From the IMG/VR virus record IMGVR_UViG_3300043464_001208, positions 1 through 46,268 of that record: a stretch of 46,268 nt of DNA; one strand, written 5' to 3'. Positions 25,159-32,449 of the stretch are shown in pieces (positions within the stretch are counted from its first letter, which is position 1; each line of letters opens with the position of its first letter). A program made the translations under genes and the position numbers. This DNA comes from a virus. Under the pieces are notes generated by a model. It ran no database searches, was not told the DNA's origin, and saw nothing but the letters and a program-made list of their open reading frames with translations.

Positions 25159-25186
25159 TTGACTCCCAACTATTTCTACGTACCAT
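25159..25186 (+). promoter_or_regulatory. Promoter for HTH gene at 25193
   Basis: TTGACT 25159-25164, 16-base spacer, TACCAT 25181-25186. The first base of the transcript would be at or close to ATG 25193, so translation may be leaderless. Divergent from int. Confidence 0.5.
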
Positions 25187-25192
25187 TTGGGC

Positions 25193-25462
25193 ATGGTCAG
25201 CATGGCGTACAACATCGACGGCGTGGATTACCTCACGGTCTCGGAGGCGGTCGAGTTCATCGGCTGCACCGATGGCTGGGTGCGGGTGCTCTGCCGCGAG
25301 GGCAAGCTCGAAAGCCGGATGATGGGCAAACGGCTTCGGCTGGTGGCGAAGCGATCTGCCGCCCACGTCCGCGACACCCTCACGACCAGGGCGACGGGCA
25401 AGAAGCACCTCGCTAAGCGGCCCGCCGCCAAGCGGAAAAAAGCCGCCAAGCGGCGGAAGTAG
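25193..25462 (+). CDS. HTH_17-like DNA-binding protein with lysine-rich tail
   Basis: 89 residues from ATG 25193. Residues about 12-60 (YLTVSEAVEFIGCTDGWVRV, LCREGKLESRMMGKRLRLV) form the excisionase-type HTH. The C-terminal 20 are almost all Lys, Arg, Ala and Pro, suggesting non-specific DNA binding. It is transcribed away from int. Candidates are a lysogeny regulator or RDF. Starts at TTG 25187 or ATG 25202 are also possible. Confidence 0.72.
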   Translation: MVSMAYNIDGVDYLTVSEAVEFIGCTDGWVRVLCREGKLESRMMGKRLRLVAKRSAAHVRDTLTTRATGKKHLAKRPAAKRKKAAKRRK

Positions 25463-25482
25463 CGTTTTCCCCGCTAAAACGC
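25462..25482 (+). terminator. Hairpin after the HTH gene
   Basis: GCGTTTT 25462-25468 / AAAACGC 25476-25482 with a seven-base loop, beginning at the stop codon. It is followed by CCCCC and an A-run, then TCTTTTC. Terminator-like in position, weak in T-tract. Confidence 0.4.
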
Positions 25483-25508
25483 CCCCAAAAAAATCTTTTC
25501 TCACCCCC

Positions 25509-25537
25509 TTGCAACCCAAATACCGATAGCCTATAGT
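25509..25537 (+). promoter_or_regulatory. Sigma70-type promoter P2, twin of P1
   Basis: TTGCAA 25509-25514, 17-base spacer, TATAGT 25532-25537. It shares AAAATCTTTTC (near 25490-25500), the C-run and CCGATAGC with P1 at 23085, so both are probably controlled by the same protein. It would drive 25594 and the genes after it. Confidence 0.75.
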
Positions 25538-25593
25538 ACCCCCAGACGCGAGCGAATGAGACTCGCGGGACACGACGCAAGGGAGACCGGACG

Positions 25594-25908
25594 ATGACCA
25601 ACAACATGCAAGTCGCAAACACGATCCTCGATCAACTCGGTGGCGGTCGGTTCGCCGCGATGACCGGAGCCAAGTGCTTCGCCGCGATTGAGTCGGGCGT
25701 TCGGTTCAAGCTGCCCGCCAAGGCGGGCTGGATCAGGGACGGCATCAACATGGTCACGGTGCGGCTCACCCCGAGCGATACCTACACGGTCGAGTACGGT
25801 CGCCTCTGGGGCACCAAGTACACCGTCATCGCCACGAGCGAGAACGTCTACTGCGACACGCTCCAGGCTGACTTCTGCGACGCGACCGGATTGTTCACGA
25901 GCCTCTGA
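25594..25908 (+). CDS. Widespread phage hypothetical protein
   Basis: 104 residues. The pattern TILDQLGGGRFAAMTGAKCF, FKLPAKAGWIRDGINMVTV, GLFTSL belongs to a family I have seen in many unrelated phages, without a known role. ATG 25594 has AAGGGAGA upstream. It is the first gene after P2, so it is probably made early. Confidence 0.75.
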   Translation: MTNNMQVANTILDQLGGGRFAAMTGAKCFAAIESGVRFKLPAKAGWIRDGINMVTVRLTPSDTYTVEYGRLWGTKYTVIATSENVYCDTLQADFCDATGLFTSL

Positions 25909-25919
25909 CCAACCACCCC

Positions 25920-25945
25920 GCCCGCCGGCACCTGGGCCGGCGGGC
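25920..25945 (+). terminator. Perfect 10-bp GC hairpin
   Basis: GCCCGCCGGC 25920-25929 / GCCGGCGGGC 25936-25945 with an ACCTGG loop, 12 bases after the previous stop. No T-tract follows. It may limit read-through or protect the upstream message. Confidence 0.5.
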
Positions 25946-25975
25946 ACGACTCCACGAAACGAAAGGGAACGAACG

Positions 25976-26170
25976 ATGACGAACGGCTACTACGTCCTGC
26001 GAATCCTCAACTCGCAAGTCTGCTGCCTGCTCAACTGCGGCGCACGGGTCATCCCGATCCTGCCGACTGCGGACTGCGTGAAGCGGTTCGCGACGCTCGC
26101 CGAAGCATGGGAGGCATGTGACGAGATCAAAGCCGAAGGTATGCACCCGTACTTCGTCCGCACAGCCTGA
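25976..26170 (+). CDS. Small hypothetical protein
   Basis: 64 residues with a close Cys pair (VCCLLNC) and a helical C-terminus (LAEAWEACDEIKAEGMHPYF). GAAAGGGA precedes ATG 25976. Unrecognised; part of the early transcript. Confidence 0.6.
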   Translation: MTNGYYVLRILNSQVCCLLNCGARVIPILPTADCVKRFATLAEAWEACDEIKAEGMHPYFVRTA

Positions 26171-26184
26171 CCGCACACGGTGGG

Positions 26185-26224
26185 GCCACCCGGCCAGCCG
26201 ACAGCCGCGAAACGGGTGGCACTT
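26185..26224 (+). terminator. Terminator-like hairpin with T-run
   Basis: GCCACCCG 26185-26192 / CGGGTGGC 26213-26220, 20-base loop, followed by ACTTTTGGATTCTT. It lies between the 64-residue gene and the 23-residue ORF. Confidence 0.5.
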
Positions 26225-26254
26225 TTGGATTCTTCACACGCCAAGGAGGGCACC

Positions 26255-26326
26255 ATGAACGCTGAAATCTGGATCGAGCTCGCGATCGTTTTGCTGCGAA
26301 TCCTCGCCGCTGGTCTTTCCGGTTGA
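26255..26326 (+). CDS. 23-residue hydrophobic peptide
   Basis: MNAEIWIELAIVLLRILAAG followed by LSG. ATG 26255 has one of the strongest Shine-Dalgarno sequences in the window (AAGGAGGG at about 26243-26250, good spacing). The middle could form one membrane-associated or amphipathic helix. It lies alone between a hairpin and an operator-like region. Function unknown; alternatives are a leader peptide or a toxin-like membrane peptide. Confidence 0.6.
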   Translation: MNAEIWIELAIVLLRILAAGLSG

Positions 26327-26508
26327 CGAAACTACCGCTAGACCATAGCCTACCTACCGCTAGACAATACGGCACGAACGAAAACGCCTCATTTCCCCGA
26401 TGAAACCACGCGAACGAAAACTCGCTTGACGATGCAACCGAGGGGGGTAGGATACGCCCCCTCACCGATGGACAGATGACCAGTAACACACCTCGAAGGG
26501 ACTCAAGA
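26327..26508. promoter_or_regulatory. Control region with tandem repeats and promoter P3
   Basis: Two 16-base direct repeats (CTACCGCTAGACMATA at 26332-26347 and 26354-26369) are 22 bases apart, two DNA turns. Two copies of CGAACGAAAAC follow (26375-26385, 26411-26421). Promoter P3: TTGACG 26426-26431, 16-base spacer, TAGGAT 26448-26453. No gene here before ATG 26509. Confidence 0.6.
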
Positions 26509-26742
26509 ATGGACGCTCACTACGCAGAAGCTGCCGCCGCAATCGCAGGGATGACCGAGACCTATGGCTACCGCCCCGCCGTGGGCGATTGCGTGATTGC
26601 CGAGCCGCCCTACATCGGCGGCAGGCGGGCTGGAATCGTGCGGCACGTCAACGCCGCGTACTGCCTCGTGGAGATGGACGGCGAGACGCTCGCCTACTAC
26701 CCGCACGAGTTGGAGTACGCGGGCAAAGCCGCGACTGCTTGA
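26509..26742 (+). CDS. Small beta-barrel-like hypothetical protein
   Basis: 77 residues. YRPAVGDCVIAEPPYIGGRRAGIVRHV has a KOW/SH3-like barrel look. I chose ATG 26509 because GAAGGG lies about 10 bases upstream; the frame opens earlier at 26476. First gene of the P3 transcript leading to recombination and replication genes. Function unknown. Confidence 0.6.
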   Translation: MDAHYAEAAAAIAGMTETYGYRPAVGDCVIAEPPYIGGRRAGIVRHVNAAYCLVEMDGETLAYYPHELEYAGKAATA

Positions 26743-26789
26743 AGCAAACAGGAGCCCGGTGGAACCGGGAACACCCAGGAAGGGATCGG

Positions 26790-26821
26790 GCCGCTGACGC
26801 AAGGACGGGGAAGCGGCTTTT
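26790..26821 (+). terminator. Rho-independent-terminator-like hairpin or attenuator
   Basis: GCCGCT 26790-26795 / AGCGGC 26812-26817 followed at once by TTTT, with a 16-base loop. A smaller hairpin (CCCGGT/ACCGGG, 26755-26769) precedes it. It lies 37 bases before the Sak4-like gene, so it may attenuate rather than end transcription. Confidence 0.5.
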
Positions 26822-26857
26822 CACGAACGGAACGACAGAACGAAAGGAACTCGACAG

Positions 26858-27763
26858 ATGGTTCAGATTCGCAAAGCCCGCCGCTCGGCAACAAAGTTGC
26901 GGCTCCTGCTCACCGGCCCGAGCGGTGCGGGAAAGACTTGGGGAGCCCTCCAGATCGCGAATGGCATGGGCGGCAAGACGGTCGTGATCGACACCGAGGA
27001 AGGATCGTCCGACCTCTACGATCACCTCCACGACTTCGACGTGATCGACCTTCGCCCACCGTTCTCTCCCGAGCGGTACATCGAAGCCATCAAGGCAGCC
27101 GAAGAGGCGGGATACGAAGTGATCGTCATCGACTCGGTGACGCACTGCTGGAGCGGGCCGGGCGGCTGCCTGGAGATCCTCGAAGACGTGGCGAAGGCCC
27201 AGTTTCGTGGGAACACATGGTCGGCGTTCAGCGTCATCACGCCCCGCTGGCGGGCGTTCGTGGACGCGATCCTGCGGAGCCCGGCTCACGTCATCTGCTG
27301 CGGGCGATCCAAGACCGAGACCGCCCAGGTCGATGACCACGGGAAGAAGAAGGTCGCCAAGCTCGGGATGAAGCTCGAAGCCCGCGACGGGCTGGAGTTC
27401 GAGTTTACCTGCGTACTCGACCTCATCCACGACGGGCACTACGCGACGGTCTCCAAGGATCGCACCGGGCTTTTCGCGGGCGACCCGAAGCCGATCACGC
27501 CCGCGACGGGCGAGCGGCTGGCGGCGTGGCTCGCGGGCGGCACGCCGACCGTGACGCCGCCCAGCGAGAAGTACCTCCAGGCGGCAGCCTTCATCGGCAA
27601 GGCGGCGACCGACGCGGATCTCCGCAAGGCGACCCGAGCCATCGACGGCTACGTGGCTGCCGGGCAGTTGACCGGCGACGAGTGGTCGAGGCTGACCGAC
27701 CAGATCAACGAGCGGCTCGCCGCTATCGAGACCACGGCGGGCGAGCCCGCTGCGACTGAGTGA
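26858..27763 (+). CDS. Sak4-like RecA-fold ATPase (AAA_24)
   Basis: 301 residues. Walker A GPSGAGKT (20-27), a Walker B-like EVIVIDSV near residue 90, and TPRWRAFVDAILRSPAHVIC match phage Sak4/AAA_24 single-strand annealing ATPases. The last 70 residues are an acidic, helical tail. It is followed by an SSB-like gene, the usual partner. Role: recombination or replication-linked strand annealing. Confidence 0.85.
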   Translation: MVQIRKARRSATKLRLLLTGPSGAGKTWGALQIANGMGGKTVVIDTEEGSSDLYDHLHDFDVIDLRPPFSPERYIEAIKAAEEAGYEVIVIDSVTHCWSGPGGCLEILEDVAKAQFRGNTWSAFSVITPRWRAFVDAILRSPAHVICCGRSKTETAQVDDHGKKKVAKLGMKLEARDGLEFEFTCVLDLIHDGHYATVSKDRTGLFAGDPKPITPATGERLAAWLAGGTPTVTPPSEKYLQAAAFIGKAATDADLRKATRAIDGYVAAGQLTGDEWSRLTDQINERLAAIETTAGEPAATE

Positions 27764-27803
27764 ACGGAACGGAATCGACACCCCTACGGAAAGGACGTGA
27801 GAG

Positions 27804-28277
27804 ATGGATTTCATGATCGAAGAGCAGCCGACCGAGACCGTGACCCGCGAGCGGGAGATTGTCCCCGCCGGGCGGCACGAGATGTTGGTGAAGCTGTGCG
27901 AGGAAGGCACGAACGAGTACAAGCGGCACGAGACGAACCCCGACGGGGACTGCCTCAAGCTGCGGCTCGCGACGGTCGAGGGCGACTACAAGTTCGTCTT
28001 CGACGATATCCCGCATCACCTCGGGTGGCGGGCCGCGAACCTCGCCGACGCCCTGGGCATCAAGCCCGTCGATGGTCGCCTCTCGCTCTCGCCCAGCGAC
28101 ATCGAGGGGCAGACGCTCGTGGTGGAGATCAGCCACTACACGAGCAAGGCTGGGAAGACCTCGGCGGTCGTGAAGCGGTACGTGCCGCTCGCGGCGACGC
28201 AGCCGAAGCCCGCCGCGATCAAGCCCAACCCGAAGCCGGTGGTCGATCGACTGCCGGGCGATGACATCCCGTTCTAG
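27804..28277 (+). CDS. Single-strand DNA-binding-like protein (DUF669-like)
   Basis: 157 residues. A beta-rich core (AGRHEMLVKLCEEGTN, LVVEISHYTSKAGKTSAVVK) is followed by a proline/lysine linker and the C-terminal tip GDDIPF, almost identical to the tip of bacterial SSB that recruits partners. The order Sak4-like then SSB-like is typical. The fold resembles DUF669 phage proteins. Confidence 0.75.
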   Translation: MDFMIEEQPTETVTREREIVPAGRHEMLVKLCEEGTNEYKRHETNPDGDCLKLRLATVEGDYKFVFDDIPHHLGWRAANLADALGIKPVDGRLSLSPSDIEGQTLVVEISHYTSKAGKTSAVVKRYVPLAATQPKPAAIKPNPKPVVDRLPGDDIPF

Positions 28278-28444
28278 TGGCACAGCGGCACGCGGTTGCC
28301 CTAGTGGCTGGCAAGCCACATCCGCCGCCATCGCACTCCAGAGGCGTCGTATCAGTGCAGTCGAGGCTCCCGCCTCCCTTACTCCCGAGTGACTCGACCG
28401 GCTGCGGCACGACACGCCGCCAATACACCCCGAGGAATGGAACG
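28278..28444. other. Non-coding 167-base leader
   Basis: Upstream-open frame but poor coding look. A perfect hairpin GTGGCT/AGCCAC (about 28305-28320) and a GTCGAG/CTCGAC pair (about 28350-28400) are visible. It could be an untranslated leader or a small RNA; no promoter or tRNA features were recognised. Confidence 0.35.
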
Positions 28445-28723
28445 ATGAAGACGGTCTACCGAGCGATCCTGCAAGTCGGAGCAGCACACCCGAAGTACGT
28501 GAGCATCACGATCCAGACCGGCACCTTGCGAGCTATCGCGGGGCAGTGGTGGGTCGAGATGCCCGGCGGGTACATGGCGCAGCACGGTGCCGAGTGGTGC
28601 GACAGCGAGCCGGAAGCGTGGGATCACGCGGCTCGCTCGATCGACGCGATCTCGTGGGGGCTGCGGGATCGGGCCGATGACTGCCGCACTCGCGCCGCCG
28701 ATCTGCAACAGGTGCCCGCATGA
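28445..28723 (+). CDS. Small hypothetical protein
   Basis: 92 residues from ATG 28445, with GAGGA upstream. YRAILQVGAAHPKYVSITIQ then a Trp-rich stretch (GQWWVEMPGGYMAQHGAEWC). Overlaps the next start (ATGA). Unrecognised, in the replication block. Confidence 0.55.
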   Translation: MKTVYRAILQVGAAHPKYVSITIQTGTLRAIAGQWWVEMPGGYMAQHGAEWCDSEPEAWDHAARSIDAISWGLRDRADDCRTRAADLQQVPA

Positions 28724-28953
28724 CCAGCGTCAACGAAGGCACCGCCCCGATCCTGCGGCTCAAGTCGCTCGCCGATCGCCTCGTCGCGATCGAAGCGGAG
28801 AAGCGGCAGCGAGGGGACTTCGACTACGTGACGCTGGTGCCCGAGGCCGCTGCCGCGTTGCGTGAACTGGCGGCGATCAAGTTCGAGGCGTGGAAGGTAG
28901 AGAACCCGGAGGGTGAACGGTACTTGCCGCCGAAGCGGTGGAGAGGGGACTGA
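28720..28953 (+). CDS. Small hypothetical protein
   Basis: 77 residues, helical and charged (LADRLVAIEAEKRQRGDFDY; AAALRELAAIKFEAWKVENP). Coupled by ATGA to the previous gene. Unrecognised. Confidence 0.55.
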   Translation: MTSVNEGTAPILRLKSLADRLVAIEAEKRQRGDFDYVTLVPEAAAALRELAAIKFEAWKVENPEGERYLPPKRWRGD

Positions 28954-28965
28954 AGGAGCAAACCC

Positions 28966-30105
28966 ATGATGCTTGATTTCATTGCCGATTGGTGCAAGCA
29001 GTTGGAGCGACTGCCACTTGCCCAGCAAGTCGAGGAACTCAATGCCGCTCGTCGGATGATGCACGACGCAGGCCCGTTCAAGCGGGAGCCGGTGGACTGC
29101 ATTCAGTGGATTCACACTGAGAACATCCAGGCGAACGACTACAACCCGAACAGCGTCGCGCCGCCAGAGATGGAACTGCTCAAGTTGTCCATCCTCGAAG
29201 ACGGATACACGCAGCCGATCGTCTCGTGGAAGCGTGAATACGTCCACGAAGTCGTAGACGGATTCCACCGCAACCGCGTAGGCCGCGAGTGCATGGAGGT
29301 TCGGCAGCGGATTCGCGGCTACCTTCCCCTCACGATCATCAACACCGAGCGACAGGATCGCGGCGATCGCATCGCTTCGACCATCCGGCACAACCGGGCT
29401 CGCGGCAAGCACGCGGTGTCGGCGATGAGCGACATCGTGATCGAGCTGAAGCGTCGCAACTGGGCAGACGAAAAGATCGCCCGCGAGCTCGGCATGGATC
29501 AAGACGAGATCCTGCGGCTCTGCCAAATCAGCGGACTAGCGGAACTATTCACCGATCAAGAGTTCTCGAAATCGTGGGACGTTGAAGGCTCGGTCACTGA
29601 GGCCGATTTCGCCGAACTGACCGACGATGTGCAGAGCTACGGGGAAGACGAGACCGCTGGCTTTCGCACTGTCAACACGTCCGACGAAGGTCGCATCTTC
29701 CATACCTATGACAAGTGGGAGTGCCACAAGGCAGGGTTCTACGCCACCACCAAGGAAGGCATGAACAAAGCGGAATGCGAAGCCGCAATGCGGGATCTCC
29801 TGGCCGACATCCCTGCGTTCAAGAAAGCGTTGCGAGGCGTCATCACGAAGTGGAAGAACTCGTGTGAGCACTACCTGACCAACGCTGCCATGAACCGCAT
29901 TGCATGGCTGGGGCAAGCGGCGGCGTGCTACGCCATCGGCATCCCTGCGACCTATCGCGGCGGCTTCTACCTGCTGACCAGCGACCAGCAAGAAGCAGCG
30001 AATGCTGCGGCCCTGGCGGCTCTGAACAAGTGGCTAAAAGCAAATGGTCGCAAGCCGGTGGACATGAGCACCGCCGCTCCCGACCGCGAGATGGAGATTT
30101 ACTAA
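28966..30105 (+). CDS. ParB-like (IbrB-type) protein
   Basis: 379 residues. Residues about 40-170 carry a ParB/Srx-like domain: NIQANDYNPNSVAPPEMELL, ILEDGYTQPIVSW, VDGFHRNRVG and TIRHNRARGKH. The C-terminal half is a helical specific region. The next gene is a PAPS-reductase-like protein that shares one base with it, the same pair as IbrB/IbrA. These are proposed to act on DNA or nucleotides; the chemistry is not proven. AAGGAGC precedes ATG 28966. Confidence 0.8.
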   Translation: MMLDFIADWCKQLERLPLAQQVEELNAARRMMHDAGPFKREPVDCIQWIHTENIQANDYNPNSVAPPEMELLKLSILEDGYTQPIVSWKREYVHEVVDGFHRNRVGRECMEVRQRIRGYLPLTIINTERQDRGDRIASTIRHNRARGKHAVSAMSDIVIELKRRNWADEKIARELGMDQDEILRLCQISGLAELFTDQEFSKSWDVEGSVTEADFAELTDDVQSYGEDETAGFRTVNTSDEGRIFHTYDKWECHKAGFYATTKEGMNKAECEAAMRDLLADIPAFKKALRGVITKWKNSCEHYLTNAAMNRIAWLGQAAACYAIGIPATYRGGFYLLTSDQQEAANAAALAALNKWLKANGRKPVDMSTAAPDREMEIY

Positions 30106-31382
30106 TGGGCGTCAAGAGATTCAGCGACATCGACGTGCTGACGGCCGCAAGGCGACGCATCGCCGAGACCTTCGACAACTTCCCGCGAATCTACGTCGCG
30201 TTCAGCGGCGGCAAGGATTCGAGCGTGATGATGCACCTCGTGATGGAGGAGGCCATTAAGCGGGGTCGCAAGGTCGCGGTGATGTTCATCGACTTCGAGG
30301 CTCAGTATGCCGACACGATCGCCCACATAGATGAGATGTTCCACCTCTACCGCGACAACATCGACCCGCATTGGATCTGCATGCCGATGCTGCTTCGTAA
30401 CGCGGTGACGAACTACGAGCCCAGGTGGACGTGCTGGGATGAGGCGAAGCGGGAGGCGTGGGTTCGCGACAAGCCGATGGCTTGCAAGACAGAACGCGAC
30501 TACCCGTTCGCCGTGGCCGGCATGGAGTTCGAGGAGTTTATCGTTCTATTCGGCGAGTGGTACGGGCAAGGCGAGCTCACTGCCGGGTTTATCGGCATTC
30601 GGGCGCAAGAAAGCCTGCACCGCTACTGTGCGATTGCGACCTGGGAGAAGCGAGGCAAGACGTTCGGCGGGCGGCGGTGGACAACGAACATCGTGGATCG
30701 CGTGTTCAACGTCTACCCGATCTACGATTGGCTGACCGAGGATATTTGGCGGTATCACGCCAAGCATCCCGACAAGCCGCACAACAACATTTACGACCGC
30801 ATGAATCAAGCGGGCGTGAAGCTCTCGCAGCAACGGCTCTGCCAGCCGTTCGGCGATGACCAGCGACGCGGGCTCTGGCTGTATCACATTCTTGAGCCTC
30901 AGACGTGGTTCAAGCTCGTGGCCCGCGTCAACGGCGCGAACAGCGGATCGCTCTACATCGAAGAGAAAGGCAACATCAACGGCTACCACAAGATCACGAA
31001 GCCCGAGGGACATACCTGGAAGTCGTTCTGCAACCTCTTGTTGCAGACCATGCCGAAGAAGACTCGCGACCACTACGCGGCCCGGTTCAAGAAGTTCATC
31101 TGGGGCTGGCACCAGCGGGGCTACACGGGCATCCCCGAAGAAGCACCGCCCGAGTTGGAGTCGAAGTGCTGGGCACCGTCTTGGCGGCGAATGTGCAAGG
31201 TGCTCCTGCGGAACGACTACTGGTGCAAGGGGCTGGGGCAGACGCAGCCAAAGTCGGAAGCCTACGGAACGTACATCCGGCTCCGTGATGCTCGCCGTGC
31301 GGAAGCCAAGCGGCAAGAGCAGGAGAGGAAACGGCAGGAGCGGGCGCAACGGCGACTCTTCGACGCGGAGGCCGTGGCATGA
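30105..31382 (+). CDS. PAPS reductase-like PP-loop protein (IbrA-type)
   Basis: 425 residues. The PP-loop SGGKDSSVMM lies near residues 34-43, followed by VMFIDFEAQYADTIAHIDEM and IGIRAQESLHR, typical of IbrA/DUF3440 relatives of phosphoadenosine-phosphosulfate reductase. The C-terminus is charged and coiled (RRAEAKRQEQERKRQERAQR). PP-loop enzymes adenylate substrates, and relatives act in sulfur transfer (DndC) or regulation. Start ATG 30105 overlaps the IbrB-type stop. Confidence 0.85.
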   Translation: MGVKRFSDIDVLTAARRRIAETFDNFPRIYVAFSGGKDSSVMMHLVMEEAIKRGRKVAVMFIDFEAQYADTIAHIDEMFHLYRDNIDPHWICMPMLLRNAVTNYEPRWTCWDEAKREAWVRDKPMACKTERDYPFAVAGMEFEEFIVLFGEWYGQGELTAGFIGIRAQESLHRYCAIATWEKRGKTFGGRRWTTNIVDRVFNVYPIYDWLTEDIWRYHAKHPDKPHNNIYDRMNQAGVKLSQQRLCQPFGDDQRRGLWLYHILEPQTWFKLVARVNGANSGSLYIEEKGNINGYHKITKPEGHTWKSFCNLLLQTMPKKTRDHYAARFKKFIWGWHQRGYTGIPEEAPPELESKCWAPSWRRMCKVLLRNDYWCKGLGQTQPKSEAYGTYIRLRDARRAEAKRQEQERKRQERAQRRLFDAEAVA

Positions 31383-31564
31383 ACTGGCTCCTCTCCATCT
31401 TCCGCCCCCGTCCCTCCCGCGATCTGAGGCAACTCGCCGAGTCGCTGGAGGCTGAGAACGAACGGCTCCGCGAGGAGAACCGGCGTCTGCACACGCTCTG
31501 CCGGGCGTTGCGTGATGTGAACGAACACCTCGACAAGCGACTGCTCGCGGAGGAGACGCGATGA
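31379..31564 (+). CDS. Small coiled-coil protein
   Basis: 61 residues. A short hydrophobic start then a leucine-zipper-like run (LAESLEAENERLREENRRLH). Coupled to both neighbours (ATGA overlaps). Unknown role. Confidence 0.6.
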   Translation: MNWLLSIFRPRPSRDLRQLAESLEAENERLREENRRLHTLCRALRDVNEHLDKRLLAEETR

Positions 31565-31851
31565 CCACGCTCGAAGACCTACCGCTCTTCCAGCGGCACA
31601 GCATCACCAGCCGGGCCGCAGCCGAGTCGCTGACGCCGGTCACGGTGAACGCGTGCCAGCGGAAGGTACTCGACTACCTCGCGGATCACCCCGAAGGGGC
31701 GACCGATGAGCAGATGCAGTTGGGCATCCCGATGTCGCCGAGCACCCAGCGGCCCAGGCGGATCGAGCTTGTGGCGAAGGAAATGATCGTCCAGGCGGGC
31801 GAAGGGAAGACGCGGAGCGGACGGCGGGCGGTCAAGTGGAGAGTGCGATGA
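31561..31851 (+). CDS. Small winged-helix-like protein
   Basis: 96 residues. VLDYLADHPEGATDEQMQLG, then PRRIELVAKEMIVQAGEGKT and SGRRAVKWRV, resembles the small wHTH proteins common in phage replication blocks. DNA binding is likely, target unknown. Coupled by ATGA. Confidence 0.6.
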   Translation: MTTLEDLPLFQRHSITSRAAAESLTPVTVNACQRKVLDYLADHPEGATDEQMQLGIPMSPSTQRPRRIELVAKEMIVQAGEGKTRSGRRAVKWRVR

Positions 31852-32447
31852 AGCAAGTTCGCATGGAGGCGACAATGCAACGCGTCGGCCTAGTCAACAT
31901 TTCTTCAATGTTCGCATTCGGCACGGCCCCAAAGGCGCAGCCACTGGATCATGCGGCCGCACCGTGGAACACGCACTGGAGCCAATCGTGCGTGCATGAC
32001 CTCGTGCCCCGACTGAAGCAATACCCGTCAGGGATGCGTGCCAAGATGCAATGCCGCAAGTGCGGTCAGGGCGTCGGGCCGAACGTAGCCATGCGTGGAG
32101 TCACTGAAGTATGGGACGAAGAACTAGAGGTTCGCGTCTCAAGGGAGTACCAGAGTCTTTGCGACGAATATCGTCAGCGTGCGGCGAACTCTTCTTGCGA
32201 ACTTCGCGGGGAGAGATCGCGTGAGTGGTGGGAGATGTACGGCCGGTATTTGGAGTCTCCCGTCTGGCATACGAAGAGGCTGCTCGTCCTAGAGCGGTGC
32301 GGTGGCGTCTGCGAGTGCTGCGGGCAGGCGGATGCGCAACAAGTGCATCACTTGAAGTACCCAGAGGTTTTCGGCCTAGAGCCGCTGTGGGATCTGCGGG
32401 CCGTCTGCATCCCCTGCCACAGGATCATCCATCCGCATATGAGGTGA
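31848..32447 (+). CDS. HNH endonuclease with extra zinc motif
   Basis: 199 residues. A C-terminal HNH core: CECCGQADAQQVHHLKYPEV, WDLRAVCIPCHRIIHPH. A first CRKCGQ motif near residue 65 is probably zinc-binding. The N-terminal part is specific. It could be a free-standing nuclease or homing-like element within the replication operon; no intron is visible. Ends one base before the primase-helicase start. Confidence 0.8.
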   Translation: MKQVRMEATMQRVGLVNISSMFAFGTAPKAQPLDHAAAPWNTHWSQSCVHDLVPRLKQYPSGMRAKMQCRKCGQGVGPNVAMRGVTEVWDEELEVRVSREYQSLCDEYRQRAANSSCELRGERSREWWEMYGRYLESPVWHTKRLLVLERCGGVCECCGQADAQQVHHLKYPEVFGLEPLWDLRAVCIPCHRIIHPHMR

Positions 32448-32449
32448 GC

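Noticed and set aside
24991-25186. attP core
   Set aside because: The region next to int has dyads but nothing resembling a tRNA end or a proven core; a host junction would be needed.
25403-25462. Eukaryotic nuclear localisation signal in the HTH protein tail
   Set aside because: The Lys/Arg/Ala/Pro tail resembles one by composition only; basic tails are common in DNA-binding proteins of GC-rich phages.
28278-28444. tRNA or tmRNA gene
   Set aside because: No TΨC-like arm, no acceptor stem and no CCA region could be found; none was seen elsewhere in the window.
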